Assembly (NCBI GenBank): GCA_947650285.1
Contig: CANTFL010001332.1
Coordinates: 434,001-498,000, forward strand
Length of the DNA stretch: 64,000 nucleotides
From: Hyaloperonospora brassicae
Lineage: Eukaryota; Oomycota; Peronosporomycetes; Peronosporales; Peronosporaceae
Reading direction: 5' to 3'
The translations under genes were made by a program, and so were the position numbers. How positions within the stretch are numbered: the stretch's first letter is position 1; each line of letters starts with the position of its first letter. This document shows, in pieces, positions 34,064 through 44,267 of this stretch. A model generated the notes under the pieces. The model was given only the letters and a program-made list of their open reading frames with translations. It made no database searches and had not been told where the DNA came from.

Positions 34064-36478
34064 TTATCTGTAATACGGTCTCAACGATAGCGGCCCTTCC
34101 GCCGTCACTACGTCAGTCCGTGCCGCCGCTCCATCCACGCGCGCGCCGAAGTGCAGCAACAGCCACGCGGCCTTTGCATCGCCCCTTCCTACCGCTGTAT
34201 CGAGAGGGCTCGTACCATTATACGTAGCGATCGCAGGACTCGCTCCGCCGCAGAGCAGCGCCTCGAGCACCGACAAGTGACCGCTCTGCACGGCCGCAAA
34301 CAGTGCCGTCGCGCCGCCGCTCGTTTGGCGGTCGCGCGCGGCCCCCGCACGCAATAGACAGTGCACGAGCTCCACATGGCCTTCGTCGCTGGCAATAAAC
34401 AGCGGCGTGAGGCCCGACCGCGTCGCGGCGTCCACTTGCGCGCCGCACCGCAGGAGCGTCCGCGCGACCGCCACGCGGCCCATGCGCGCAGCAATGTGCA
34501 GCGCCGTCGACCGGTCGGCCGCCATCGGCCGCTGCACGTCGGCCCCCGCGCGCACGAGCAGCCGCACAATGGCGTCGTGGCCCTCTTGCGCCGCAATGTA
34601 CAGACACGAGACGCCCGTGGGCGGCGGCCGCTGGAAGTTGGGGTCGGCGCCCTGCGCCAGCAGCAGCGCCGCCACGTCGACGTGGCCCATCTGACAGCAC
34701 AAGTAGAGCGGCGACACGCAGTCGTCACGCAGCAGTAGCAGTGCGTTCGCGTGCGCGGTCGTGAGCTGCAGTAGGTCCAACACCACTGCTGCGTGGCCGC
34801 CTTCGCACGCCAAACACAGCGCCTCGACGGCCGCCGGTCGGTCGTCGACCGGCTTTGCCGAAGTGAGCAGCCGCCGGACGACCGCTCGGTGGCCGTTCGT
34901 CGCGGCCGCACACAGCGCTGTCGGGCCGCGTCGCGCGTCGGCCTCGAGCAACAGACCGACCAGTGCGTCCCATCCGTTCGCACTCGCCACGTCGAGCGGC
35001 GACGCCAGCGCTACTGACCGCGTGTGGACGTCGCTCCCCGCGCGCAGTAAGAGCCGCGCGGCGGCCACGTGGCCGTGCGCCGCGGCGAGACTCAGTGCCG
35101 AGTGGCCGGCGGCGTCCGTGTGCTCCAAGTCGCTCGAGGCAGTGGATCGCGCGGCGAAGAGCGCCGCCAGCACTCGCGTGCGGCCGCTGGCGCTCGCGTA
35201 CAGCAGCAGCGACAGCGACGACTCGAAGCCGAACTCAACGCCAAAGCGGTTGTCAACCGCTGTCGGCTCGTTGGTGAGCCCACGCGTGGGGAACAAGGGG
35301 ACGTCGACGAGCGCTCGGGCGCCCGAGGCAGCGACCGTCCGCTCGAACGCATTGGCGCTGCGTCGACGCGGACTGCTGCACCACTGGCGGAACGCGTCGA
35401 GCAGTGCCGACAGCAGCGGCCGTGGCGTCTCGTCGTGCACGAGCTGCTGCAGGTCGCGGAGCAGCGGCCGCAGCGTCGACGTGTGCTGGAAAAACGCCCC
35501 GTGCGCCGGCGTATGCAGCGCGCTGAGGTGCGCGAGCGTAGGAAAGTGCGCTTCGAGGTGCAGGACAAAGGCGTGCGTGACGCGCGTGTCGTCGAGGACG
35601 AGGCGCGTGAGGGACGGGTGGGACCCGGTCAGGTGCAGGTCGTGACCTGCCACGAGCGAGCGGCCCGTGACCTGTTTGCACCGCCGGAGCGACACGGACC
35701 GCAGGCGAAGCGACCGGGCGTTGAGTACGGCCAAGAGACCAAAGTCCGTGATCGCCTGACAGTCGTCGAGCACGACCTCTCCGAGGTGCGTCCAGAAGTG
35801 CGACGTCAACAGGAGCAAGTCGCGGTCCCCGAGCGCCCGCTGCCCCGACACGTCCAGTCGGCGCACGCGGCTGTAGCTGTGCAAGAGCGCGTGACACGCT
35901 CGAGGGACTCGTTCGGGGCACAAGGAGATGGTGTGGGCCGAGACGTCGAGTCGGTCGACCGCCAACGTCCGGACGCGTTGTCGCCACGGCCGACTCACTG
36001 CTCGAACCACCTGATGGTCTCGAAAGGTGAGGAACGACAGCACGAGGTGCAGGAGTCCCTCCTCCGGCAGCGCAGACTCTAATGCATCGCATTGCCAGTG
36101 ACACGAGAGCTGTGGTATGCAGACACCTGCAGCAGCGGTGGTAGTGGTGGTATATCCATGCGACAAGGGGTACCCAGTAATGCTCGATGTCGGAAACACC
36201 TGCCGAGCTGAAGGTGCTGTGCGACGCCTCCACACCCGGAGCTTCCGTGGTCGGTCCACGTTGAGGTGGGCTTCGGCACTCGGAACGGTACCAGCAATGC
36301 GGTCGCCATGGATGGCAGCTACAGGTGCGGCAACGGCGGACGACACTGCAGCAGTCACGTGTTGGAACGAACGCTTCATGGGGAATGACAGCGAACGCTC
36401 GTTGGTCGGGAGCGGGGACGGCATTGTCCGACACGCCGCCACGTAAGGAGCCAGCGGGCCAGATGGACGGGTTGGCAA
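34064..36478 (-). CDS. F-box / leucine-rich / ankyrin-repeat protein, 804 aa
   Basis: Single-exon gene; several Met codons occur near the start (36,478, 36,424, 36,379), so the first 30-35 residues are uncertain. Domains in order: disordered N-terminus; F-box-like helix bundle at about 140-180 (LPEEGLLHLVLSFLTFRDHQVVRAV); AMN1-type leucine-rich repeats at about 205-330 (LDVSGQRALGDRDLLLL, VVLDDCQAITDFGLLAVL, VSLRRCKQVTGRSL); linker; then about nine ankyrin repeats from 440 to 790 (GHSALSLAAAHGHVAAARLLL, TALHIAARMGRVAVARTLL, TPLFIASDEGHVELVHCLL). F-box proteins recruit substrates to SCF ubiquitin ligases; here two repeat domains could bind substrate. Function is inferred from architecture only. 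The ankyrin part is very GC-rich, which creates long antisense open frames that are not genes. Confidence 0.85.
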   Translation of the reverse strand: MPTRPSGPLAPYVAACRTMPSPLPTNERSLSFPMKRSFQHVTAAVSSAVAAPVAAIHGDRIAGTVPSAEAHLNVDRPRKLRVWRRRTAPSARQVFPTSSITGYPLSHGYTTTTTAAAGVCIPQLSCHWQCDALESALPEEGLLHLVLSFLTFRDHQVVRAVSRPWRQRVRTLAVDRLDVSAHTISLCPERVPRACHALLHSYSRVRRLDVSGQRALGDRDLLLLTSHFWTHLGEVVLDDCQAITDFGLLAVLNARSLRLRSVSLRRCKQVTGRSLVAGHDLHLTGSHPSLTRLVLDDTRVTHAFVLHLEAHFPTLAHLSALHTPAHGAFFQHTSTLRPLLRDLQQLVHDETPRPLLSALLDAFRQWCSSPRRRSANAFERTVAASGARALVDVPLFPTRGLTNEPTAVDNRFGVEFGFESSLSLLLYASASGRTRVLAALFAARSTASSDLEHTDAAGHSALSLAAAHGHVAAARLLLRAGSDVHTRSVALASPLDVASANGWDALVGLLLEADARRGPTALCAAATNGHRAVVRRLLTSAKPVDDRPAAVEALCLACEGGHAAVVLDLLQLTTAHANALLLLRDDCVSPLYLCCQMGHVDVAALLLAQGADPNFQRPPPTGVSCLYIAAQEGHDAIVRLLVRAGADVQRPMAADRSTALHIAARMGRVAVARTLLRCGAQVDAATRSGLTPLFIASDEGHVELVHCLLRAGAARDRQTSGGATALFAAVQSGHLSVLEALLCGGASPAIATYNGTSPLDTAVGRGDAKAAWLLLHFGARVDGAAARTDVVTAEGPLSLRPYYR

Positions 36479-37522
36479 CGTGATGCGAAAGAGATAGAGA
36501 GAGAGGAAGCGAAGGAGTGAGTGAGGGACGAGTGAGTGAGGGCGTTGAGGGATGTGGACTCGTGAACGTCTCGCATCGTTCGTTCGATTGCCATTGAGAC
36601 GACGAGCGCAAGACGCACGCGGTGTCCTCTCGTCTTCCAGCGGTAGATGATGAGCTGTCTAGAAAGCCATTGCCAGCACTGTCAATGCCTTTTCCCAGCG
36701 ACACGTGCGACAACAGTCACCCACTGAGTCACTCACTCACTCATTCATTGTCTGACTCACTCACTCATTGACTTACTGACTCACTCATTCATTGTCTGAC
36801 TCACCTCAATCGCGTCCTGTGTGGTGATCGCTCGAAATACATTCACATGTGTGTGTGTGTTGTTTCTCTCTTCCTCGTTGTGGCTGACAGAACGGAACTA
36901 TCGAAACGATAACTGTCGACGAGGCAGACAACTTGTCGTGGACGCTGATCGAGTGTTTTTAATGACGCAGCGTCAAGTATTGTTATAGTTCCTTCCACCT
37001 ATCGCTGAATGGACGAGAGGGTCAAAGTCCTTATCGTTACGAGACGTCAGTAGTGATGTGAGTTCATGTGACGTGCGTGCGCAAGTCACGGGAAAGTTGC
37101 TGGTCTGATTACGACTGGAAAAGAGAGGGGGAAAAAAGGGGCTCGACCGTTTGACAGGAAGAGCTGCCTGAGCGCAAAAAAGACGAGCGAAAAAAGAGGG
37201 AACGACCGTCAAATAGAGACCGATGCACACATAAATACACAAAACAAGTCCGTAGAAATGAGCAAACAAATAAACAGACCGACAATTCGACCGATGAACA
37301 GACCGATAAAAAGACCGACAAATAGAGAGATAAAAAGACCGACAAATAGAGAGATAAAAAGACCGACAGATAGGCAGACGGACCGACAAAATGAAGCCAT
37401 GAGGCAACAATTGCGTACTAAATCGATGCCGTCTCCCGATCTTGTTTTGCTTATCCTGTTTTTCTCCCATACTCAAAGCAAGTGCGCGCCGACCGACGTG
37501 TCACTTTTTGCAACCCGCCACA
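36479..37522. other. Repeat-rich intergenic region
   Basis: Roughly 1 kb between divergent genes. It has an ACTC/ATTC/GACT-type repeat field at 36,719-36,806 (runs of ACTCACTCACTCATTC) and a tandem repeat at 37,265-37,395 in which AGACCGACAAATAGAGAGAT recurs. Both promoters must lie here. Open frames across the second repeat (for example 37,258-37,548) only reflect repeat periodicity. Confidence 0.5.
37265..37395 (+). repeat. Imperfect tandem repeat, GACCGA(C/T)AAA-type units
   Basis: A run of 12- and 24-bp units built on GACCGACAAAT/GACCGATAAAA, with two consecutive near-identical copies of a 24-bp unit containing AGACCGACAAATAGAGAGAT. It sits about 130-260 bp upstream of the condensin gene start. 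Confidence 0.75.
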
Positions 37523-40500
37523 ATGGACACGACAGGCCGCGCGTCTAAGAGCGACGACGAGAGCGACAGCGTCCAGTACGAACTCACGGACGTCGACGAA
37601 GACGCAGAAGAAGAAGAAGAAGAAGAGGCAGAGGCAGAAGCAGAAGAGGCACAGGAGTCCGAGTGTGGCAAAGAAGAAGCGACGCGTCGAGATGCAAACT
37701 CGACGCGGAAGCGCAAGCGCTCAAATGACGACGAAGAACTCGCGCGCCGGCGACGCCGTCGACGGTCACTGGCGTTTCACCCGAAGAAGAGGCGCTCGTT
37801 GACGGCGGCCGAGAGGAAGACAGCGGCTGGAAGTGAGGCGGGCAGTGCGGGGACGGCCACGACAAAGGCGACGGCTGTGGTCACACATAGCAAGCAGTAC
37901 ATTAGTGACATGTACTCGACGATCATCAAGATGTCGTCAGAGAATGTAGGGTGGATGTCACTGTTGCGGGGGCATGTGGACAAGAAGCTGCTTGGTTGCG
38001 TGGGCTCATGGGTGTGTTTTTGTGGTTGTTTTCGTTGTTGTTGTTGTTGTTGCTGTCGCTGACGATAGAAAATCAATGTCAAGAACTCGTGGTCGCTGCA
38101 CTTGATTGACCACATGGAAGACATTCTGGACTCGTCCAAGTATGGAAATGGGATATTGTTGAAAGAGGGTGAAGGACGAGAGCGGAACGGGTAGACAGTG
38201 ACTGACGGGTGGTCGTTGGTGTTTCGGTCGATGATGTAGGAAAAATGCGGCAGGCGGACAGGACAACACGTACAACTTCCAGAGAGCGAGCTGTACGCTG
38301 GATGCGAGCATTAAGATCTACTCGTATCGAGTGGATGACACGTGGAACTCATCGTACAAGATTCTCGAAAACTTGTCGCGGACGGAACACAAGCACGGCG
38401 TCGACGATGCTGGCAGTGATGCCGAAGGTAATGCCAGGACTGCACGCAAGACGAGGAAGACACATGCACGGACGATTGAAAAGAACTTGAACAATATCAA
38501 CTTGAAAGCGTACGATACAGAGTGCGAGGCAGACCCGCTGTTTCACAAGATGTCGCAGTCTTTTGACGAGGGAGGTGCGAAAGGCATGTTGCTTGCCAAC
38601 CTCAGCGTGTACGACGGGTGCAAGATCCTATTGAATTCGTCGGATGTGAGTGTAGTGACACGGAAGCCGATTCATGAAGACGGAGCCAAGTCGAAAGACA
38701 AAGCTGAAAGTCCAGAAAACCAAGAGACGAAAGATTCGGCAACTTGTAAAGCGAGCGACTGCGCTGCGCAATCTGAGCCATTGCACGACAAGGACGTGGT
38801 ACAGGCTGAAGGTATCGGCGAGAACGAGCAGAAAGTCGAGGAAGCAAAGAAAGAGGAAGAACACGGTGTTGAGGCGACGGATGAAGACAAAGACAGTAAA
38901 CAAGCGATGGATAGTGAGGCTACTGACAACAGTGAGGGACTCGACAAGGACGTTGCAATGGAGGAAGAGCGGAAGAATGGGGAGAAAGACGGCTTGGCTG
39001 AAGATGTCGATATGGAGGAATGTGTAGACGAGACGCCAACCGCGTCCAGCGACGTCACTACGGAGGAGACACACAGCAAAGAAAATGACGAGCCTACAGA
39101 GGAGAGTGCTGTGGAAAGCATGAGTGTGGTGGGAGATCAAAGTCCTAGCAGTGTCACGGCAACGAAGGAGAAGGAAAGCTCCGACAGTCTCGGTGTGACG
39201 AAGGAGCGCATAAGTCTGTCGCTCTTTAGTAGTTTGTCCTGTATTGACCAAGACGTGCAAAACCTGAGCGTATGTCCTCCGTTGTACAGAATGTACGATC
39301 AACTGGATGAGTTCTACGGCGACGAATCCCGCCACCGACTCGGTCTCAAGAACAACTTTTTGCATACTACACCAGTGAAAGGCCAGCGACAGACGTTGGA
39401 CAAGAAGGATGCTGTTGCTGTGAACTTGGCTGGTATAATGGAAAGTGCGAGCGAGGACGAACCGGACGGTGAAGATGCAGTGCTTGACGCATCTATGGAC
39501 TTTGGTGACGAGAACACCGACCATAATGATGTTGGTGAGGATGGCGACATCATTGTCGATGAAGTAGAAAACGTTGTCGAAGTAATCTGTGTTGATGATG
39601 TGGCTACGGAAGAAGAGAATAACATTATTGACCTGGCGGGAAGTGGCGATGAAGACGCTGTGGTCGAAGACCTCACGCATGAGAGCGCCGAGAATGATCC
39701 AATCGCTCTTGACAAGGAGTTATCGCTGAGATCGAGTGCTGCCGACTTTTTCCGCGCAAGAGTGAACGAGAACATGCCGGAAGATTACGAGAACAATCTG
39801 TTCTCGCAGATGATTGAGTCTGCACTCGTCCGATCTGTAACGCAGGACGATGATGAGCAGGGTGTTGAGGACCAAGACGGCAGGCATGACTACTCGTACT
39901 TTGATGCGAAGATGCTTCGCAATTGGGCAGGTCCGGGACACTGGAAGTTCCCTGCTATCCGCAAGATCCAAATGAAACAGCGCTGTAAGGAGGAGACAGA
40001 CAAGGATGGTCTCGCTGGCATGAACATGGAATTTGACGAAGCTGGCGCTATGATCAAAGCAGAGCCGACTGAGCTTTCTGCCGACCGTGCTCGGAAGGGA
40101 TGCAGTGCTGGTACGGCAACAAAGACAGCAATCACGGTCGACTTTTTCGGAGAAGCACCTGACTTCTCCAAGTTGAGAGCTCCGAAGTCTGCAAGTAGTT
40201 TGGAAGTTTCAAAGGGGACTCTGAGGAAGCAAGTGGAGAACGCGTCGGACCTGGTCTTGCCCGTGGACACGCACATCAAGGTGAGTCTGTTTTTCCGGCA
40301 CTTTTTGAAGGAAAGGCCTCGCTTCTTCCGAAAGCGTAGCACTCATCCTCTTGATGGTCCTCATCGGGAAAGCATTTCGGCAAACGATTGCGACTTTGGC
40401 GGTGACAGTCTCGACATGGATGGCGATGGCGATCGAAAACCAGTGTTTACGTACAATGAAGACAGCGCTGGCTTTGAAGGTGGATATGATGACGACGATG

Positions 40501-41064
40501 ATGACGATGAAGGCATTGGTAGCGCTGATCATCCAGCGACTCAGTCGCTGTACTCTGCGGAAGGTCTGGTCCAAGCAGATCGCGTGGTGCAGAAAATTGG
40601 TGTACATTATGAACGGTTTGCCAAGCGTGTGGACGTGAAGAAGTTGAAGGGCAGTATATGGGAGCACTTGGAGAAACAAGTCGTCAAGGACGTAGGAGGC
40701 GAAGGCGCTGATGCTGGAACAGCTGCTGATACGGATGTCGTATCGGTCAATGAGAGTGGTAAACGCGTCCTTGACACGACTGAGGTCTGTGAGCAGGACG
40801 AGAGCGAGGGCTCAGAAACCACCTTCAAGAGCGTTGTCGAACACGTTGCGACCAAGGTACAACGAGCTCGCTTGTCTCTTGATGTTTGTTTAGACGTGAC
40901 GGCACTAACGTGGTTGTGCTGGGTGGTTGATCCGACAGGTCCCGTCGAATGTGACCGTATCCTTCTACTTCATTTGCGTCCTGCATCTTGCGAACGAGAA
41001 GGGTCTCGAGCTGGCCGGTCAAGACGACCTGCGGAACTTTCGGATCCGCAAAGAGGACGCATGA
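37523..41064 (+). CDS. CAPH: Condensin complex subunit 2 (CAP-H/Barren kleisin)
   Basis: Exons 37,523-37,945, 38,069-38,157, 38,240-40,856 and 40,939-41,064 give 1,084 residues. The N-terminal kleisin block is clear: SKQYISDMYSTIIKMSSEN, KINVKNSWSLHLIDHMEDIL, NFQRASCTLDASIKIYSYRV, DDTWNSSYKILENLSR. The last exon supplies the C-terminal winged helix, VPSNVTVSFYFICVLHLANEKGL, which binds SMC4. The subunit closes the SMC2-SMC4 ring and recruits CAP-D2 and CAP-G for mitotic chromosome condensation. A very acidic low-complexity insert (about 300-520), rich in Glu, Asp and Thr, makes it far longer than the roughly 740 residues of the human protein. If the last intron is ignored, a spurious extension to 41,153 appears. 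Confidence 0.92.
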
Positions 41065-41195
41065 TGCCCTCATTGGCTCTGGCGCGAGGTTACCATGCAG
41101 TCGTGGCGATGGCGCCACGCTTGGTTTGGTGGACGGTCATCACCATTGTGTAATGTTCAATAGATAAAGGCGGCTGAGCTTCGGTCCGCGAGCTA

Positions 41196-42544
41196 TCACA
41201 GCTTCCAGCCGCGCGCGAGTTGTTTGCTTTCCGTGCTGGCGCCTCGCGACCCTCTCGACTCGAGCGACGACTCGCTCCCGGCATCCGACAGTGCTCTTTC
41301 CGCGCTGAGGAGTTCCATCGTCTCCGACGCGAACAGGTCCTCCGAGTGGACGGCGTCGTACTTCTTCTTTGTCGTCTTCAGCGTCGCTGCCCCCGGCTTG
41401 AACGGCGTCGGCAGCACCACTGGCATGACCTCGTTAAAGTCGCGCACGGCGTCTTCGAGAGCAAGGTGGTCTGCCAAGATGTTGGTCCGGAGCGCCGGGT
41501 CGCCATGCACGTAGGGGCTATAGGGGAACGCCCGTTGGTGCGCCAGCGCGACAAAGAACATTTCAAAGCAGATGAGCAGGTTCTGGATGCCCGTCGTGAC
41601 GTTGTCGACGCTCCAGGACCCGAGTTCGTGAATGAGCTGGAAGCGCGAGAGGAAGGCGAGCACGACGCTCTGCCAGAAGGAGAGGAAGAGCACGGCCTTG
41701 ATGCAGAGAAACTTGGGCACGGGGTGGTACGGCGCCAAGTGCGTCCCGAGCGCCACGTAGAACAGCACGAGGTAGTAGCCCGCGTACGTGATGGACGCGT
41801 TCACGACCGCACTCGTGTACACGTAGCCCGTCGTGGCGCTAAAGTTGCCCGGTTCGTACCGGCCATTGAGCGCCAATACGATCGCCACTAGCGCCATCAG
41901 CGGCTTCACAACGACAAACTGCATGGTCGCGAGTTTGCAGTCCCGGAGGAACGCCGGGCCCATTGCAATGGGCTGTAGCCATTTGTCGAGTGGCCAGAGG
42001 TGGGGCACCGCGCGGACGCGGCGCAGGGTCTGCTGCACGCGGTCTTCGTGGCCGTCGCTCAAGTACGCGATGAGCAGCGCGAGGAACAGGTAGATGACGT
42101 ACGCCTCGTACGAGTCGCGCAGCAGGTCGAGGTACAGCGCCGCGTCTTTGAACCGCAAGGACAGCCACGAGTCGGTCGCGTAGATGGGCACGAGCCACAG
42201 GATGCCGATAATCTGTGCACAAGTAGGAAACAAAACGACGACAACAGTGTCGTTAGCATGTTACTGTTTAAAACAAAATGGTACAAGGAATGAAACAGTA
42301 AGCTACGACGTTTGCGTGGACGCCTGCAGGAGATGTGCTGCGGCTGGTGTGCTCTGACCTTGCTCTGGACGTTGGGCTGTGTAAAGTGGTGGAGGTGCCC
42401 TCGGATCAGCAGGGCAGACGACACTACCGCAGCGGCGACAAACACGCCGGCGACTGCCCACACTACTCGCTGCACCACGGCTTCGGGCGCTGCTAACGTA
42501 TCCGCCGGGAGCGGAACGTTGGCATCGAGCCACCAGACTTGCAT
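41196..42544 (-). CDS. TMEM184/OSTalpha-type membrane protein (DUF300), 400 aa
   Basis: Exons 42544-42359 and 42212-41196. Seven hydrophobic segments are visible; the first is in exon 1 (VVWAVAGVFVAAAVVSSALL). Diagnostic family motifs: HFTQPNVQSKIIGILWLVP across the exon junction, IYATDSWLSLRF, RDSYEAYVIYLFLALL, GPAFLRDCKLATMQFVVVKP and a C-terminal membrane part with LICFEMFFVALAHQRAFPY. The cytosolic tail (about 300-400) is polar and Ser-rich. Family members include plant LAZ1 and animal organic solute transporter alpha; they sit in plasma membrane, vacuole or endosome and affect solute transport or programmed cell death. Start chosen at 42,544, just downstream of a 25-bp hairpin in the leader. 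Divergent from the COA1-like gene. Confidence 0.9.
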
Positions 42545-42698
42545 CGTTTGTTTGTTCGAAACAATCGAACAAACGAACAGGCACAAGGCATTTCTATCGG
42601 TGCCGCAGTTAGAAATCGTGGTAGAAACGACCAGCTGAGCTGCCCGTAGTAGTGTCTCTGTCAACGCTGAAAGTCGTCGAGCCAGAGAAAAAAGCACA
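42545..42698. promoter_or_regulatory. Divergent promoter with a perfect inverted repeat
   Basis: 154 bp between the TMEM184-like and COA1-like start codons. At 42,550-42,574 lies GTTTGTTCGA - AACAA - TCGAACAAAC, a perfect 10-bp stem with a 5-base loop, only 5 bases from the TMEM184-like ATG. It could be a protein-binding palindrome or an mRNA leader hairpin. Confidence 0.5.
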
Positions 42699-44076
42699 AT
42701 GAGCTCGTCGTGGCTGCTTCGACGCTGCGCTCGTCCGTGGACGACAGCGACGCATCAATCGATCCACGTGGCAACGCCACTATCTCCGCTTGCTTTCTAT
42801 ACATCTCGCTCTCGATGGTCTGTCCAGACACTTCCTCTGATGTCACTGGAGCTACGCCATGCATCATCTGCTCACGAAAAAAGCGCTTTATTGGTCCGGT
42901 CCATTCCGTTCAAACGCTTTTACTCGGCTGGAAGGCATAAAACCCCGTGGCGAAACGACAGCCGCGACTGGACCGCTGCGTTAAAGACCAGCGGACTCGT
43001 CCTCTTGGGCGCGGGCGCACTCGTCGCCTCAACTTCATGTTCGTCTTCCGTCGGTCGTCGCAAAAACAGCCCATGGAGAGACTAACGTACTCACTGCTAT
43101 GACGTTATGGGCTGTGTTATGTTTTATGACTCATTGTTGCTACTGAATGACTGTTTCGACTGTTTTATTGCTCTTTGACTGCTGTTTCGTTGCTGTTTTG
43201 TCGCTATATCATTTCTGGTGTTACTGGTTGACCCGTTCATTTCAGTGGCTTTTGGTCTGCTCATTGCTGGAGCCGCCGGGTTTGGCGCGTACGCTGTGTA
43301 CCACAAGTTGCTGCGGCTGTACCGCTCACGCGCTCCGTCGTCCAGTGCCAGTGACCCGTTCAGCTCTGTGAGCTCTGAGATCGATGCGCTGCACGACACG
43401 TTCTTTCGCCGCAGTCGACAGCGTCGCAAGGCAGAGACAGTGGCCGACAGTCCGCTGAGCGCAATGGTTCAGGGACTGCCATTAGTGGTGCGAGGGGCTG
43501 TGAAGATGCTGCTGTCGGTCGTGGGAAGCGCTGTGCAGAGCTCGTTCGAGCGCGCGGAGGAGCTGCAGCGACAGACCACTGAGCTTTTGCAGGCGAACAA
43601 ACGCGTGCGCGAGCAAATGGGCGACGACGTGAGTGTGGGCGAACCGGAGCAGTGGATGGAGTCGAGTGGGTGCCCCGATAGCGGTCAAAGGGTCGTGCGT
43701 TGCTGGATGCTGCTGACACTTATGTTGTAATGGACGTGACGATGCAGCGGTGAATGGCGTTGGACGCATTGACGCAGTGTTTCCAGTCAACGCGGCGTAC
43801 CGCTCGGCACGGGTGACTATGAAGGCTTCGATTGGTGCCGGAGGCGATCTGAAGATGACGCAGCTCACGTGTACGTTGCGTGCAGTTGTCGTGACGTCAC
43901 GCGGGTCGAAGCCTAACGCGTTGTTGTGTATGTGGATGTGCGTGGTAGATCATAATCGCCAGACTGGGGACTCGATCGATTTACTGCGGGACCCGTCTGC
44001 TGGCAGACGGCCGAAGACCGTCATTGACGCCGAGTACGTTGACCTGGACAACGACGACAGGAGCTTCCGACGATAA
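42699..44076 (+). CDS. COA1/TIM21-like mitochondrial inner-membrane protein
   Basis: Predicted exons about 42,699-43,053, 43,246-43,665, 43,748-43,879 and 43,949-44,076 (344 residues). The N-terminus is rich in Arg, Ser and Ala with few acids (SWLLRRCARPW), a mitochondrial presequence. Two hydrophobic segments follow (GLVLLGAGALVAST, and GLLIAGAAGFGAYAVY), then a soluble domain ending VNGVGRIDAVFPVNAAYRSARVTM and GDSIDLLRDP. The pattern of a short-loop FPV...ARV followed by a beta-strand and a LL pair resembles the domain shared by COA1 (cytochrome oxidase assembly) and TIM21. The assignment is by shape and rests on those few motifs. The first intron's donor is weak; the others are consistent in phase. 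In-frame read-through at 43,879 would give a spurious longer exon. Confidence 0.62.
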
Positions 44077-44267
44077 ACGTGCAGTGTGCAGCAAGTTGGG
44101 AGGAGGATCGTGCATTATTTTGCCTTGTGCAGCTGGTTTTGTACACAGAGCGACGCTTCTTACCGTGTTTTCACTTTTCAGTGTCGATGCATTCGTCTCC
44201 ACCGACTGCAGACAGCTGAACGACAGTACTCTCATGTTTGGCGCGGCATGGACGCTTCTCGTCGCAA

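Noticed and set aside
34361..36082. Long plus-strand open frames (34,761-35,645 and 35,069-36,082)
   Set aside because: They are antisense to the very GC-rich ankyrin repeats; composition is Arg/Ala-rich with no motif, as expected of a mirror frame.
37258..37548. Frame encoding RPTNREIKRPT-type repeats
   Set aside because: It is simply the translation of a DNA tandem repeat in an intergenic region.
40857..41153. Condensin reading frame continuing without the last intron
   Set aside because: The spliced alternative restores the conserved C-terminal winged-helix sequence (VPSNVTVSFYFICVLHL); the read-through tail has no similarity.
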